Notes: a model not told the origin generated them from the sequence alone. 64,000 bases of DNA from Ramazzottius varieornatus (GCA_001949185.1 BDGG01000001.1:688623-752622); one strand, 5' to 3'. Positions 47,101 through 59,156 are shown, numbered from the stretch's first letter. Made by a program: numbers and translations.

Positions 47101-50100
47101 ATGGCTCTAATCTACTTGTTTTTCTGCTGGTGGTGCGGACTAAGGGTGCTGATGGTCAAATGTTCTGATGGTCAGTCGGTTTTATCGGGCAGTAATGAAA
47201 TGAACAGTGGTACCGAATTTCACGGGCATTTATCAGTAGACGGACTGTTGGAAATCGCTCACGCACCCGCGGACTGTATTGTGGCGCAGGAGTTTCCTTG
47301 TTACGACAGCGGACAAACCTGCTTACATCAGCGATTATGGTTCGTACGGTGCTAAAGCTTTCAGAGTGTCAATCTCGTGCAGAACTTTATCTGTCGAAAA
47401 GTTGTTATGGTCCACATTACTAGTACTGTGTGGTGATTTCAGGTGTGACGGGGTTATTAATTGTCCGGAAACCGGCTTCGACGAGATGAACTGCAGTGAG
47501 TTCTGTCATTTCTCAAATGCGACGTCAGTTAACCTTTTGAATCTGTCACTAAGCTTGGAGAAGTGCGTTAATGTCTACACTTAGACGCCATCGATGCCCC
47601 ACTTCATCCGCTAGATCGAAAAGGCATTGCACGTGTTTGATAATTAATACCTGTATTCTCGATAGCCCACCATTCGAAATCCTTCCAACATTTCTATGCG
47701 AATCTGCCGGATTCAAACGATAAGCTACAATTAGAAGATTGCTGTAAGACTCCCGGCTAATTGTTACCTGCGGTACGTACCACACCCAGTCATGTCCGTT
47801 ACGTGAATCGATTTCAATTCAGACTTGGATCAATACCCGGAAGAGTGTCTATGCATGCACCGGACCACGGTCAACTGTTCGAGCCTGGACCTGCTGAGCG
47901 TTCCTGCCGACATTCAACCTCCGCAATTATTAAAAAAACTGTTAGAAATGCTATTGCTCCTTTCGGTTAGCCGGGAAAGAGCCTTGTAACGGTTTATCAG
48001 TATTGCTTTCTTGACGTAGACTACTGTCTCGAAACCATCTGTCTTACCTACCCAACGGAGCTTTCTCGCGATATGCGACGAATCTGACTGTCCTGTACGT
48101 CGGACCTCCTCTATCAACGTAACCAACCGATGATATTCTTCTTTGGGTTTCAGCGATTTGTCTTTCAACCGCATTACTGTGATCGAAACTGGCGCTTTCA
48201 ACGGACTACTGAAACTTCGCTTCTTGTAAGACAATATGGCCGTTCAGTTATGAAATATAGAACACTTCAGTTGTCATCTACAACTGTTACTTTTCAGATT
48301 TCTCAACGACAACAGAATCTCCGTTATACAGCCGTACACGTTCTCCAATGTTCCGCAGCTGGAGATGCTGTAAGCATGCAACCATCGATTTAGTAAACCG
48401 CGAAATTTGAGTCCCCACTGTATTTCCCATTGCAGATACTTTTCCGATAATCAGCTTGTTGACTGGGAGCCAGAGGCGTTCAAGGGCAACAATGATCTGT
48501 ACTGGGTGTGAGTAGAGTTCAAAGGTCGCCGTAAACTTCCGCGCTGAACGTCCATCACCACACTCTATCCTACAGGGACGTGCGGAAGAACCAACTACAG
48601 CTGCAAAAGAAGAATATGCTGCTGTATCTGGCAACCCACTGTAGCAGCAAGTGTCACCTGTGAGTGCCACTGAGATCTAAGCTACGAAACAAATAACTAA
48701 CTGTTTTTGGAGGACTTGAATGAGGATCCACATACACTAATTGACTCTGGCTGTGTTGCAGGGAATTTGACCACAACAACATCACCTCTGTAACACAAAG
48801 CACATTCCTCAACTTCACCACCTTCTACTTACTGTGAGACCGCAACAGCCTGCTACATGGGTCCTGGGACTTGGGATAATAAATAAGTAATCACAATAAA
48901 TTGTAGACTCAGTACATGTCCATGTTTTTGATAGTTCGCTGGCGGACAATAAAATATCGGAGATTCACGAAAACTCGCTTTCTCATCTGGTTCTACATGG
49001 ACTGTAAGTAATCCAATAAAGTTATCTTCTACACGCGCCTGCCCCAAAACGTGGGAATGGACAAAAATGTGCACCACGGAGCGAAAGCGGTACGGGCCAG
49101 CTGAAGTCGACCAATCAATTAGATCAATCGGAGCAGCGCCGCTTTCGCTCCGCTAGCAGCCCACATTTTTGTCCACGCCCACATTTAGGGTAGGCGCGTC
49201 TACAGAATTAACTTAGCTTTCGTTGTTTACGATATCAAGCCAAATTACTGCAGAATACTGAAGGGTAACCGGATAGAGCAGTTTCCACCGCGCCTCCTAG
49301 CTGGACAGACCAAGCTAGTTGATTTGTAAGTGAGACAAAGTTAGTTATCCTAGTTTGCTGAATTTGCTGAATCGTACCTGAACTGTGGAACAGCCACCTT
49401 TGGTCTATCATGTCAAAGCTGACGTTGCAGATACATGGGCCACAATCCGATTCAATACCTTGCTGAAAACTTCTTCGACGGACTATCTCATTTGAAATTA
49501 CTGTAACGTGCCCGTTCAACTCCTGATGACCTTTCCGAGTCAATTTTACCAAGGTGCCTTTGTTGGCAGAAACTTAAGCGGTCTCACAATATGGAATATA
49601 TCCAGTCGGATGTTTGGTGACAAAGACCTGAACATTGATCACATGTGGGAAACTTCAAAAAAGTGTCTGATATTTACGTGCACCACAATTGCTTTCCTTA
49701 CAGCATATTTTCAAAGATGTACTACTGTGGGTATGCATCTCACATCCAAGACTGTTACCCACGACACGATGGCATCTCCAGCACGAAGAACCTATTGGAC
49801 AACTCGGCTTTGCGGATATTCAGCTGGTCCATTGCCGTCCTTGCAATCTCCTTCAACCTCTTCGTCATATTTGCCAGATGCTACCTCTGGCAAGGATCCA
49901 GCGAACTGCACAAGGTTCAGTCCTTGTGTATAACGGCTCTTGCAGGTACCACCAATCAAATCTGACCTTGACTTTGAATCTAAATCAGGAAGTGATCCGA
50001 CAAATGAACAATTTCCTTTATGAATACTCTGACCGCGTCTAGACTAGTATTCCTTTTCCTTAGTGGCCGATCTCATCATGGGACTGTACATGTTAATTAT

Positions 50101-51802
50101 CTCTGTCACGGATCAAATCTACAAAGGCAGATATCACCTGTATTCCCACCTGTGGTCGCGGAGTATACTTTGCCGCTTCTCTGGTCTCTTGGGTAATTAA
50201 CTGTACCTGCTCAAACATGTTTAGTGCACTCTCAGGAGGGTACTTCAGCCACCGTGGTATATTGACTGATTTTTTCTCCAGCGGTAGTTTCCTCGGAGGT
50301 TTCCGCGTTGCTTCTGGTCTTCATGGCACTGGAGCGCTACACGTTGCTAGTGTGGAACCCTTTTCACCGGAGCGAAGCCAGCATCCGCAACACAATGACG
50401 TGGATTGCTGGCTGTTGGATCATAGGTATAAAATTAGGAGGGATATTCAATGAACTCAGTGTGAGAGCTCGGAAAAAACCCTGGCCAGATCGCTTTTCAA
50501 ATAGCGCATCGGTTCTGTGTAGTTGGCTGGTACAAGTTTGGCATTTTACCCGGGTGACGCGCGTTCTCAGTATTTTTTGCCAAGAAATGCGTCAGTTGGG
50601 GTAACGATTTAGTCAAGTTTGCTTGCCGGGCTGCTCTCAGTGCATTTCGATGTTGGTCCTGCAGGGGGCGCAGCGGCGTTGTTTCCGCTCGTTCTCGACT
50701 ACGGAAACATCGATGCAGGCTACCAACCTTTCTACGGTCAGAATGGTGTCTGCTTGCCGCTGTACATTCACGAACCCTACATGGATCAGGGATGGATCTT
50801 CTCGCTCATCACTTTCGTCATTATGCCTTTCACTGCTTCGGTCATCACCATCGGACTATACTTCGCTATTTTTCACCATTTGAGAAAATCTCGACCACAA
50901 GCTTATCGCTCCCACTCTGAAAGTTGCTACCTGAGAAAAGTTTTGGTCATCACCATATCCAATAATATTTCGTGGGCCACCATCATCGTGACAAAAGTTC
51001 TCGCGCTGTCGATGGTGTCCATTCCAGGTACGTCAATCAGTCTCATTCTATGATTACCTTTAGATTCGAGTTGAGCGACCTGCTAGCTAGAGATTCGGTT
51101 ATTTTCTCCAGGTGAAGTGTACGCATTCATGGCTATATTCATCCTGCCAGTCAACTGCTGTCTCAACCCTCTAATCTACACCATGATGACGCCCAAGTTC
51201 AAGTCTTTCTGGAGCTTCACCAGATGGTGTCCATCCATCGAGTTCTCCAAGTCACGAGCGGAAGCTGCTGCCTTGCGCCGTGCCGTAACGTACCCTGCCG
51301 GAGTCAACGGTCTCAACAGTAGATACGGCTCGTACAGTGTACCGCTTCGGCGTAAGCCATGTTTGCCATGAAGGCTGTCCAATGGATGAGCGGAACTTAC
51401 AATGGAGTTTCGTTGTTTCGTACAGGTTCAAACGGTTCTTCGACGACATTGTCCTCTCGTTACACTATCACGAACTTCAATGGCCAATCGGTAACCTTCT
51501 CTCGACAAAACAGTAGTCAGATGCAGCTTACTGCACGTATTCGCAAAGAACCATTGCAGGGTCGCCGAAGCAACCCCGTGACGCAGCGACAGGCTCCGTT
51601 ATTGGCTCCACCCCTTTCTGCCTTGCTAACTACTGGTCCGATCATGACAGATTCGAACGTCAAAGAATCGAGCTTCAGTGTACCGAAACTGAACGACACA
51701 CAAACGGCTGACTTGGACACGGATGAAGATCAGGGCATTGTTGTCTTGAACACGAGCAATGCCGAAGAGCCACTAACCTCCTCACCCAAATGGGATTGGT
51801 AG
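47101..51802 (+). CDS. LGR-type GPCR, relaxin-receptor-like (copy 1, 19 exons)
   Basis: Exons: 47101-47348, 47443-47495, 47823-47940, 48020-48094, 48154-48225, 48298-48369, 48436-48507, 48576-48659, 48762-48833, 48935-49003, 49254-49325, 49431-49502, 49570-49644, 49704-49945, 50064-50192, 50282-50425, 50665-51027, 51112-51351, 51426-51802. All phases agree, giving about 882 residues. The order is a hydrophobic start (IYLFFCWWCGL), one LDLa (FPC...C..., RCDGVINCPETGFDEMNC), a Cys-rich LRR cap (PEECLCMHRTTVNC), nine LRR exons, a short hinge (YYCGYASHIQDCYPRHDGIS), seven TM segments with ERY at TM3, ECL2 FYGQNGVCLPL, and NCCLNPLIY in TM7, then a Ser/Thr/Gln-rich tail ending KWDW. One LDLa plus a short hinge indicates a type C LGR; known members bind relaxin-like peptides at the cell surface. 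The ligand here is inferred. It is the upstream member of a tandem pair. Confidence 0.9.
49029..49203. mobile_element. MITE with about 60-bp imperfect arms in LGR copy 1 intron
   Basis: Arms at 49029-49090 and 49138-49203 pair along ACGCGCCT..., GTGG..., GGACAAAAATGTG and GGAGCGAAAGCGG. The loop is about 47 bp. It lies in the intron between LRR exons 49003 and 49254. The family differs from the others in the window. Confidence 0.6.
50463..50638. repeat. GTGGCGCAC element in LGR copy 1 intron
   Basis: The left end is GAGAGCTCGGAAAAAACCC and the right end is AGTTTGCTTGCCGGGCT, with a weakened double core (CAAATAGCGCATC; GGTGACGCGCGTTC / AAATGCGTCAGTTGGGG). It lies in the intron 50426-50664. 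Confidence 0.58.
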
Positions 51803-53005
51803 ACAGCATATGAACGTTACCACATCATTATCTGTCCTGCCTTCCCGCTGCTTTGTCTTTCGTGAATTCCCGCCCTTCCTTTCGGCACATCGTTCCTCGT
51901 CGTACAACATTCTTTTCACTGCCATGTTTACATCATGTGTACGTCCAAGCAGCGCAAGTCGCAGTCCAGCCCGGGTCGCCCTCTCCACTCTGCAGCCAGC
52001 ACCGCGCGCAGAATATACGAGTATTTTTGCGCTCGAGTTTTTCTGTGTCTGTAAAGACGATAACTACTAATCCCGTAAAAATTCCTTTTTATATTTCTGT
52101 GATACAAGGGTCTGCTGACATCGATCTGACAACTGTTAAAGGTCGGCAAGTGCATGGTTGTCCATAATTAAAGTCTGTTCCGTGTTGACCGCACGTCACT
52201 CGCAGGTGACAATCATGTTTTTTGCGGTACGGCTCCTCCGGACGTAGGCGTACCGTTCTTGAGTTGTCGATGCCGAAGTCAACCTCCCATACTTTTTTGC
52301 ATTGTTAATTATATGTCACCGATAGGGCAGAAGCGCTTGTTAGCTACGATCAGGCACCACAGGGCCTTCCGCTTCCTGTCCAGCTTTTTTTGCCGGCCTG
52401 CCCTTTACGTTACCTCTTGCCGATCCTACGTTCCACACACGAAATTTCCGGCAAGAAATTGGCCGCTTTCATCTCTCAATGAAAAAGCTGCTCCCCTGAA
52501 GCGTACCTGGATCTCTGTGGACCGTGTCATCAACGTCACATAAATCCTAACCTGACATTTTGGCACTTCCTGACTGTTTCCCACTAAAGCATAGTATCGG
52601 GCATACGTTTAAAGCACGTACGTCATGGAGGGGACAGAGCGCCCAGAAGAGTTTCAGCACGTATTCTCGATTTGTATTCGTTCTCTTCTGTGTGAAAGCT
52701 GGGTAAAAGTTGGCTGAAACAAGGACGTCTAGAGTTAGTCCTTTCGCACTATCGCCATTTCCTTCGTGAACCTGGAATCGTTCGGTACGTATACGCTAAG
52801 TGATCTTGTGATTGATGCCATGCAGCCATCTTCCGGCACACATAGAGCGGCTGTGTGGGAGATCGATTATGAATTACTAATTTCTTCCGGATCGCTCAAC
52901 GCCACATGAGGCAGTTCAACCTCGTTATCGCGCTGGTGGTTGAGCAGTTTCTGCTCGATGCTGAAAAATTTATCCGAAGATTCTTTCTCTCTTCAACACT
53001 GCAGA
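51803..53005. other. Spacer between the tandem LGR genes
   Basis: The 1.2-kb interval must carry the 3' end of copy 1 and the promoter of copy 2. An ATTAAA hexamer near 52167 is a plausible poly(A) signal for copy 1. Frames at 51810-52070 and 52259-52543 show no domain. I see no repeat element and no TATA box I would defend. Confidence 0.4.
52166..52173 (+). terminator. Possible poly(A) signal (ATTAAA) for LGR copy 1
   Basis: A single-base variant hexamer, ATTAAA, lies about 365 bp after the stop codon at 51802, followed within 20 bases by a GT-rich stretch (gtctgttccgtgttg). That layout fits animal polyadenylation, but the assignment is by motif only. Confidence 0.35.
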
Positions 53006-56000
53006 ATGAGATTGTTCGTTTGCTCGGTTGCGGTCTTGCTATCGTCATACTGTCTTATGTTCTCAAGTAAGTAACTAAACCTAACTGCAGACTAAGTTCT
53101 TCTTATGATGTCGCGAGTATTGATGAAGGTTGAACGGAGACATCTCTGGTACCTTTCCAGAAACTTCGAAAGTTACTAGACTGAATACAGAATTTCCCTG
53201 TGTCGGTGATGACCATGAGCGAATGTGCGATGAGGCAAAACGGACTTGCGTGCACTGGAGTCATTGGTGTGACGGAAACTGTAAGCTTATGGTACATTGA
53301 AGGAATCCTTCAACAAACGAGGACGTCATTGTTTTATTCATGTCTTCCTTTTGTATCCTTTTCAGATGACTGCGCCAACAAAGCTGACGAAGATGTCACA
53401 TCCTGCAGTAAGTGGGTGGTAGCCAGACGAAACGTACAAGATTATCTCAAGTGGCGCACGCCTTTATTGGCGGTGGCTGAAAGCGTACGCCACTTAGGAT
53501 AACAGTGCTCGAAGTTTTGTTCGACGGCTTTCAAGTGTGCTATCCCTGTTTGGTTAATTATTTTTAGGAAAGCTTTTTTATCTGGTTTGAATTTCGCCAT
53601 AACTATTTTAGGCCACGAAAGCTCTTTGTTCAACGAATTCGCGATCGACAACGAACCACCAGGATTGCAAGCCGGCGTATGTCTCCCCAACAAGCAAAAC
53701 CATGAGGAGGAAGGCTCCTGTGGTAAGTCTGCAGCGCAGTCTGACCCAATGGCCTTGGCCTTGAAATTTCCTTTCCCCGATGACGTGACGAATGCATTTC
53801 CAATTAGGCTTTAGAGAATAGTCTAATCCAGCCATGCTGTTTCCTGCCCATGTTGATGTTCTGGGATGTGAGATTGATGACGGATGTGTCTGCCTATTAT
53901 ACATGTATTACAGTACTTGACGATTATCCCTTGGACTGCACATGTCACAAAGGAACATGGTTGACTTGTAACAACATCGGCCTGACAGCCGTTCCCACCC
54001 ATATCCGCCCATCTGAAATCCTCACGAAACTGTAAGTAGCTCTACGAGTTTCAGAGCGTTAGGTACCCGACCTATTTGAACGTTTATTTCCAGAGTTCTG
54101 CGTAACAACGAAATCACTCGCATCCCCACAAACGCTTTCAGCGTTTACCCCAACTTGACGTTGATGTAAGCTTAAGGCTGGGACTTCAAACCTTATTCTC
54201 CTCTGCGAACTGTATTTGATAGCGATGGCCTATTTTCCAGTGACCTGACCGGAAACAAAATTCACACCGTCGAACCAAATGCCTTCGCTGGACTATCACT
54301 CCTGAAAGGCCTGTAAGATCTAGGTTCACTGTCACGGCTCCTCGTGGCTTCTTGCCTGATCTGTTACAACGAAAAAGTATTTTCAGTTTTCTTCAAAATA
54401 ATCAGCTCGATGCTCTGCCAAACGGGACGTTTTCCACCACGACCAATCTTGCTCAGCTGTAAGTCTGGTGATTGCATTCTCAACCTGATGTTCGCTGCAT
54501 CGTCACAGTGGGACAACAATCAGCAACGGATAGTTTACGACCACGTTGACATCTGAGGTCGTTATCATTTCTTTGACCTTCCAGAGTGTCCCGAAAACGC
54601 TGAGCCAATACATCCGGGTGCAACCTCACGTCAACATGGTTTCATGGCCGTATTTTTACAGGTACCTGTCGTACAACAAATTCACTGACTGGAATCCTGA
54701 TTTATTTGCGGGTGTTCGATGCCTCAACCAGCTTTACATGATTGGCAGCCACATCCGCCTTGCCTCCGATGGCCTTTTCCAGCACCTAAACACGCTGCGC
54801 TACTTGGAACTTGCCCATAACGATATTGCAGAAATCAAGGAAAACACCTTCAACGGGCTTTCGCTGTTGAAACTTCTGTGAGCGACTTTATATCATTAGA
54901 AAGCCAAGGACTGTAGTTTACGAGTTTGATTCTTTCAGAAATCTCAGTGACAACGCAATTCATTTTATATCTTCCACCGCCTTTCAGAAGCTCAAGCTGA
55001 GTGATCTGTAAGTATAAGATCGTCAATCACGGAGTGACTTTCCTAATGAGTTGACGATGATCCATGGCCTCACCATGACACTGATCTGCTGACACTTCCT
55101 CATCTCATTTCCCGTATGCTCTAATATTCATGGGATGTGGTCTACTCATTTCCCGGAATTCCCTCATCTGACAAGAACAACCCTGGGTGATCTTCTCTTT
55201 CTGTTGAAGTCATTTGTCAATTTGCAGGAGCCTATCACGGAACAAACTGAGCTTCCTGTATCCGACAACCTTCGCTGACCAGCAAAAACTCAGCGATCTG
55301 TAAGTCAATGCCGGCTGAGTAACATCTCCTGAGAGAATTCCCAATATCAGCGCCTTAATCTTTCAGAATCGAAGTTCGCTCTTCCTTTCTTCTTTCTTTC
55401 TTTCTCTAGAGATTTATCACACAATCCTTTACTGAACAACCTTCCGGAAAAATGGCTGTATGGGATGGATAATCTGGTGAAATTGTAAGCCCAGTATGAC
55501 CTTGACGGTGGCAAATTTTCATCGCTGTGTTTTTTATGTTTTAGAAATCTGGAAGGTCTGCAAATCAACAACATCACCAAAAGCATGTTTAGCGATCCGA
55601 ACAGCAAGCTGAAATTTGTGTAGGCGTTTCACGATTTATACTTCTTTCCAACTACTGTAGCTCTGCTAATCTAAATCACCAGATTTGCGAACCGCCTACA
55701 GGCAATTCGGAAAGTTTCACTACTGCAATTACGCTCCACACGTCCAGATCTGCACGCCCAAAACTGACGGCATCTCGTCTAGGGCTAACTTGCTCGATAG
55801 CCAGTGGCTGACGATCTTCAGCTGGATCATTGGTATCGTCGCTCTGGTCGCCAACCTCTTCGTCATTGGAGTCCGGCTTTTCCTCTGGAAAGGAAATAAT
55901 CAGATGACCAAAGTCCACTCGCTAAGCATCATGAATCTTGCGGGTAATTCACCATACGGGAGCTCGGTAAACAAACTCGGCTAGATTGGTGCCTAAATTT

Positions 56001-58235
56001 GGCACACGTGTTTGGTGTCGTGGCTGGCAACGTGCGCTACTTAAAACAACGATCTGATCGAACCTTTTTGACGTGCTCTCATATCAAGTGTCGAATTCGA
56101 CCATTTCGTTTTGAACCAGAAAGTATCATATTCGTTTCGGCGGCCGGATCCCATGATCATCGTTTTTCCTTCCGAACAACCCTTTTCGACATCAAGTTGT
56201 TGGGAGTATCGAGGGTCATTGCGTGGTCAGTTTGACGTACCTCGCCGTGGCTCGAAGTCTCAGAAAACTGCCCGCCCTTCTAGGAAGATTTTCCGACAAA
56301 TTCTGGGGCTAATCGTCAGCTGAGACACTCCCACACAGGGGTTTTGCGTTCGAAAAGGTGCAGGTGCATTCTCACGCTGTATGACTTCACTTTGACCACT
56401 GGTCAGACGGTCAAATGAACCCCAGCATCGTGTTCCTCGATGTTGTTACACCTGATTGCATCAGTAGTTCAACTTGCCCTTGGGCTCCCAAAATTTTGAA
56501 CTCGTTTCGTGAACAAATTGCCCACTGATCAATCGCTATGGAATTTGGCCGCCGAAAGGCCCGAAATGCATATGGAGCGACGAACCAAAACTTGTTCGAT
56601 CTGGTTGCAGCTGCCGATCTGGTCATGGGTTTTTACATGTTCATAATATCCAGTGCCGATGCAACCTACAAGGCTGACTACAGTAAACATTCCTACCAGT
56701 GGGTCCACAGCCATCTTTGCCGCTTCTCTGGTGCCATTTCGGTTGTATCCTTCGACTCGTCCGCACTCCTCCTCGCTTACATGGCAATCGAACGCTACAT
56801 CCGTCTGGTCTACAAACCGTTTGCCCAGAAAGGTCTCAGCCTGCGAACTGCCACGGTACAGAAAAGCATTGCACCTCGCGTAACATCGTAGTAAAACGAC
56901 AGAATAGACATCCCGGTTCGTTGTCTTGACACTTTTTGTAACAATACTGAACCAATGAGAAACAGAAATTTCTTGTGTGCGCCTTTTCTGATGTGGACAA
57001 TTTTACTCATTGCTTGCTGCTCCCAGGAATGCATCGTGGCCTGTTGGGCTTTCGGTCTAATCGCCGGCATACTTCCTCTTTTCGCTCAGCTGGACGTAGA
57101 TGGCGTACAAGTCTTCTATGGCCAAAATGGTGTCTGTCTCCCTTTGTTCATCCACGAACCCTTCTTCAAAGGCTGGTGGATGTCGACATTGATTTTTATC
57201 GTTGTCCCATCCACAGCCATGCTAGTCGTTGTTTGCTGCTATGTCTCGGTCTTCCGCCACATCGAAGAGTCGCGTCAAGCCACCGACCGGGTCTCTGCTG
57301 ACAAGCCCCATCTCAAACGGGTCCTCACCATCACAATATCCAACCTATTGTGCTGGGTTCCCATCATCATCTTAAAAGCCATGGCTATGGCTATGTTCGC
57401 GATTCCCGGTGAGACCAAGTCGAGAAATTTCACAAAATAGGAGCCAGGCAAACAAACTCGACCAGATCGATTTCTCAAGTGGCGCACAAATGGACCAATA
57501 TTGGGTGGAGATGTGCGCCACTTGGGAAAGCGATCTGCTTGTATTTGTTTGCCGAGCTCCCCAATTTCAACTTTTGACTGGTGTTCGTCCAGGTCAAGTG
57601 TATAGCTGGATGGCGGTCTTCATTCTACCTTTGAATTGCTGTATCAACCCGATCATGTACACACTCATGACACCCGAGTGCATCTCCGCCATGAAGAACT
57701 GTAAGTGGTGTAACCACACCAGAAACTCTTCCATCAACAGCAACAGTTGCTGCAACACTGCCTTCTCTGTCTCCACTAACGGTCGGGTTCGATCGTGCGC
57801 CAGTCTCACCCTTCGTAAGATTTGGCCCCACAAGGTTAACGATCCTCTGTTTCAAATCTATAACAAACGAAGGTTTGTACTACAGGCCACGCTCAGTCGT
57901 CTGCCACATCGATCTCAAAGACCTCAGCCAGTCGAATGCACAGTTCTCGAAAGCCTTACAAGGGACTGCGCCGTACGAGCTCCCTCTACGCTTTCCGCAC
58001 CAACCGCAGTTCACGCACTTCAGGAACAGCATCCTACTGGCTCCCACCAAAGTCTGCTTCGACTACGTGCGGCAACCCGCAGTCTACTTCGGATTATGAG
58101 AGCGAGTCTCTGGTCCACAGTCCCGACGGGAACACAGTTCCGATCACCACTGTTTCGGAAAGCGTTGCTATTGACATGACCGCTCCGGGCGACGTTTTCA
58201 AGGTTGGTCCATTTCGATGGACTTTGGGTGATTAA
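53006..58235 (+). CDS. LGR-type GPCR, relaxin-receptor-like (copy 2, 18 exons)
   Basis: Exons: 53006-53066, 53161-53280, 53366-53407, 53612-53722, 53914-54031, 54094-54165, 54241-54312, 54387-54458, 54662-54877, 54939-55007, 55228-55299, 55410-55484, 55545-55619, 55702-55943, 56611-56855, 57027-57408, 57593-57814, 57886-58235. All phases agree, giving about 871 residues. It opens with a signal peptide (MRLFVCSVAVLLSSYCLMFS), one LDLa (EFPC..., TCVHWSHWCDGNYDCANK), a short spacer exon, the LRR cap (DCTCHKGTWLTC), ten LRRs, the hinge CNYAPHVQICTPKTDGISS, which closely matches vertebrate relaxin receptors, then 7TM with IERY, FYGQNGVCLPLFIHEP and NCCINPIMY, and a Ser/Thr-rich tail. Like copy 1 it is a type C LGR; G-protein coupling and a relaxin-like ligand are inferred. 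Readthrough of the 57814 donor would give a different tail; the spliced frame is preferred because copy 1 has a donor at the same place. Confidence 0.91.
53434..53531. repeat. GTGGCGCAC element in LGR copy 2 intron
   Basis: TCTCAAGTGGCGCACGCC against AGCGTACGCCACTTAGGAT, with the flanking GTGCTCGAAGTTTTGTTCG being a right-end remnant. It lies in the intron 53408-53611. Confidence 0.62.
55959..56065. repeat. GTGGCGCAC element in LGR copy 2 intron (diverged core)
   Basis: GGAGCTCGGTAAACAAACTC is an almost perfect left end. The core is decayed (TTTGGCACACGTGTTT / AACGTGCGCTACTTAAAA), and the right end begins CGATCTGATCG. Confidence 0.6.
57440..57560. repeat. GTGGCGCAC element in LGR copy 2 intron (complete single copy)
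   Basis: The clearest single-hairpin copy: left end GGAGCCAGGCAAACAAACTC, core CTCAAGTGGCGCACAAATGG / GAGATGTGCGCCACTTGGGA, right end TATTTGTTTGCCGAGCTCC. It is 121 bp and lies between exons 57408 and 57593. Confidence 0.75.
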
Positions 58236-58261
58236 GGATATTAACTTCCCCAGAAATACAG

Positions 58262-58267
58262 AATAAA
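58262..58267 (+). terminator. Poly(A) signal (AATAAA) for LGR copy 2
   Basis: A canonical AATAAA lies only 27 bases after the stop codon at 58235, followed by a T-rich stretch (atctttatctttttaccgt). A very short 3' UTR is implied if this site is used. Confidence 0.55.
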
Positions 58268-59156
58268 AATCTTTATCTTTTTACCGTCCACAATATTCAG
58301 CTGCAAATGATCTAACACGACGCGCTTTCTTGCTTGCTTTGCACTTTAGTCCACATCGAAACACGGTATCTTTGTATAAAATGGTGACTAGTATCATCCG
58401 TTGAAAGCACTGTGGCGGAATTTACTACGTACTGTTGATCCAAAAGTTTCCGCTAACCTGTTCTTTCCGGCGGTTTATGTGGTTTGGTTTGACAATTACA
58501 CCAAACTAATTTTGGTGGTTTGTGGGAGAAACCGTCTTTATTAGCACTTTGCGTCCGACCGTTGTCTTTGTGTATACAATCACTCAGTTTTATTCAACTC
58601 CCAGTTTTAGCTTTTGATCTTTCGGGTCTGGGTCTTTTTGTTTGCATGTACCTCGGTCTTCTCACCAAAGCAACATTAATGACCAGCGGTCAGCAAAACT
58701 CCAGCACGCTGGTAATTTTTTCTACGGTTTCGGGTGGTTTTGTTAAACTTGGTGTTTCGTCTCTTCGCGCGGGACACGTGCACGGTATTCGCTCAGAAAA
58801 GAAACGGGAGCACTGGGGATAGTCGTATCTATCGAAGCCGAGCCTGGGATAAATTTTGTAGTCATCAGTGCGGTCAGAAGAAAATCAAGACGACCAGTTT
58901 TCCCTTTTGAGATTTGGCGTTCATGGTCTGCCAATTATCCGAATTTTGAAATTTAGAAAATTGCCTATCGGTTGGACCAGCCTCCGCAACTCGGTACCAG
59001 CCAATAAAATTCTTGTATACACAAAAAGGACGGTAGTATTCTGCAAACATGAAAATGATCGTGCTGAAATTGTTAAACAGCCCGTAGGTTTGTTATTGGC
59101 TCGTCGAAAATCCGGCCGATTCAGGGGACTTTAGAGACCAGGATCTGACCGCGGGC

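Noticed and set aside
57815-58179. The unspliced tail of LGR copy 2 (frame ending near 58179).
   Set aside because: A donor at 57815 (gtaaga) and acceptor at 57885 (ctacag) give a phase-matched Ser/Thr-rich tail, and copy 1 has a donor at the equivalent place.
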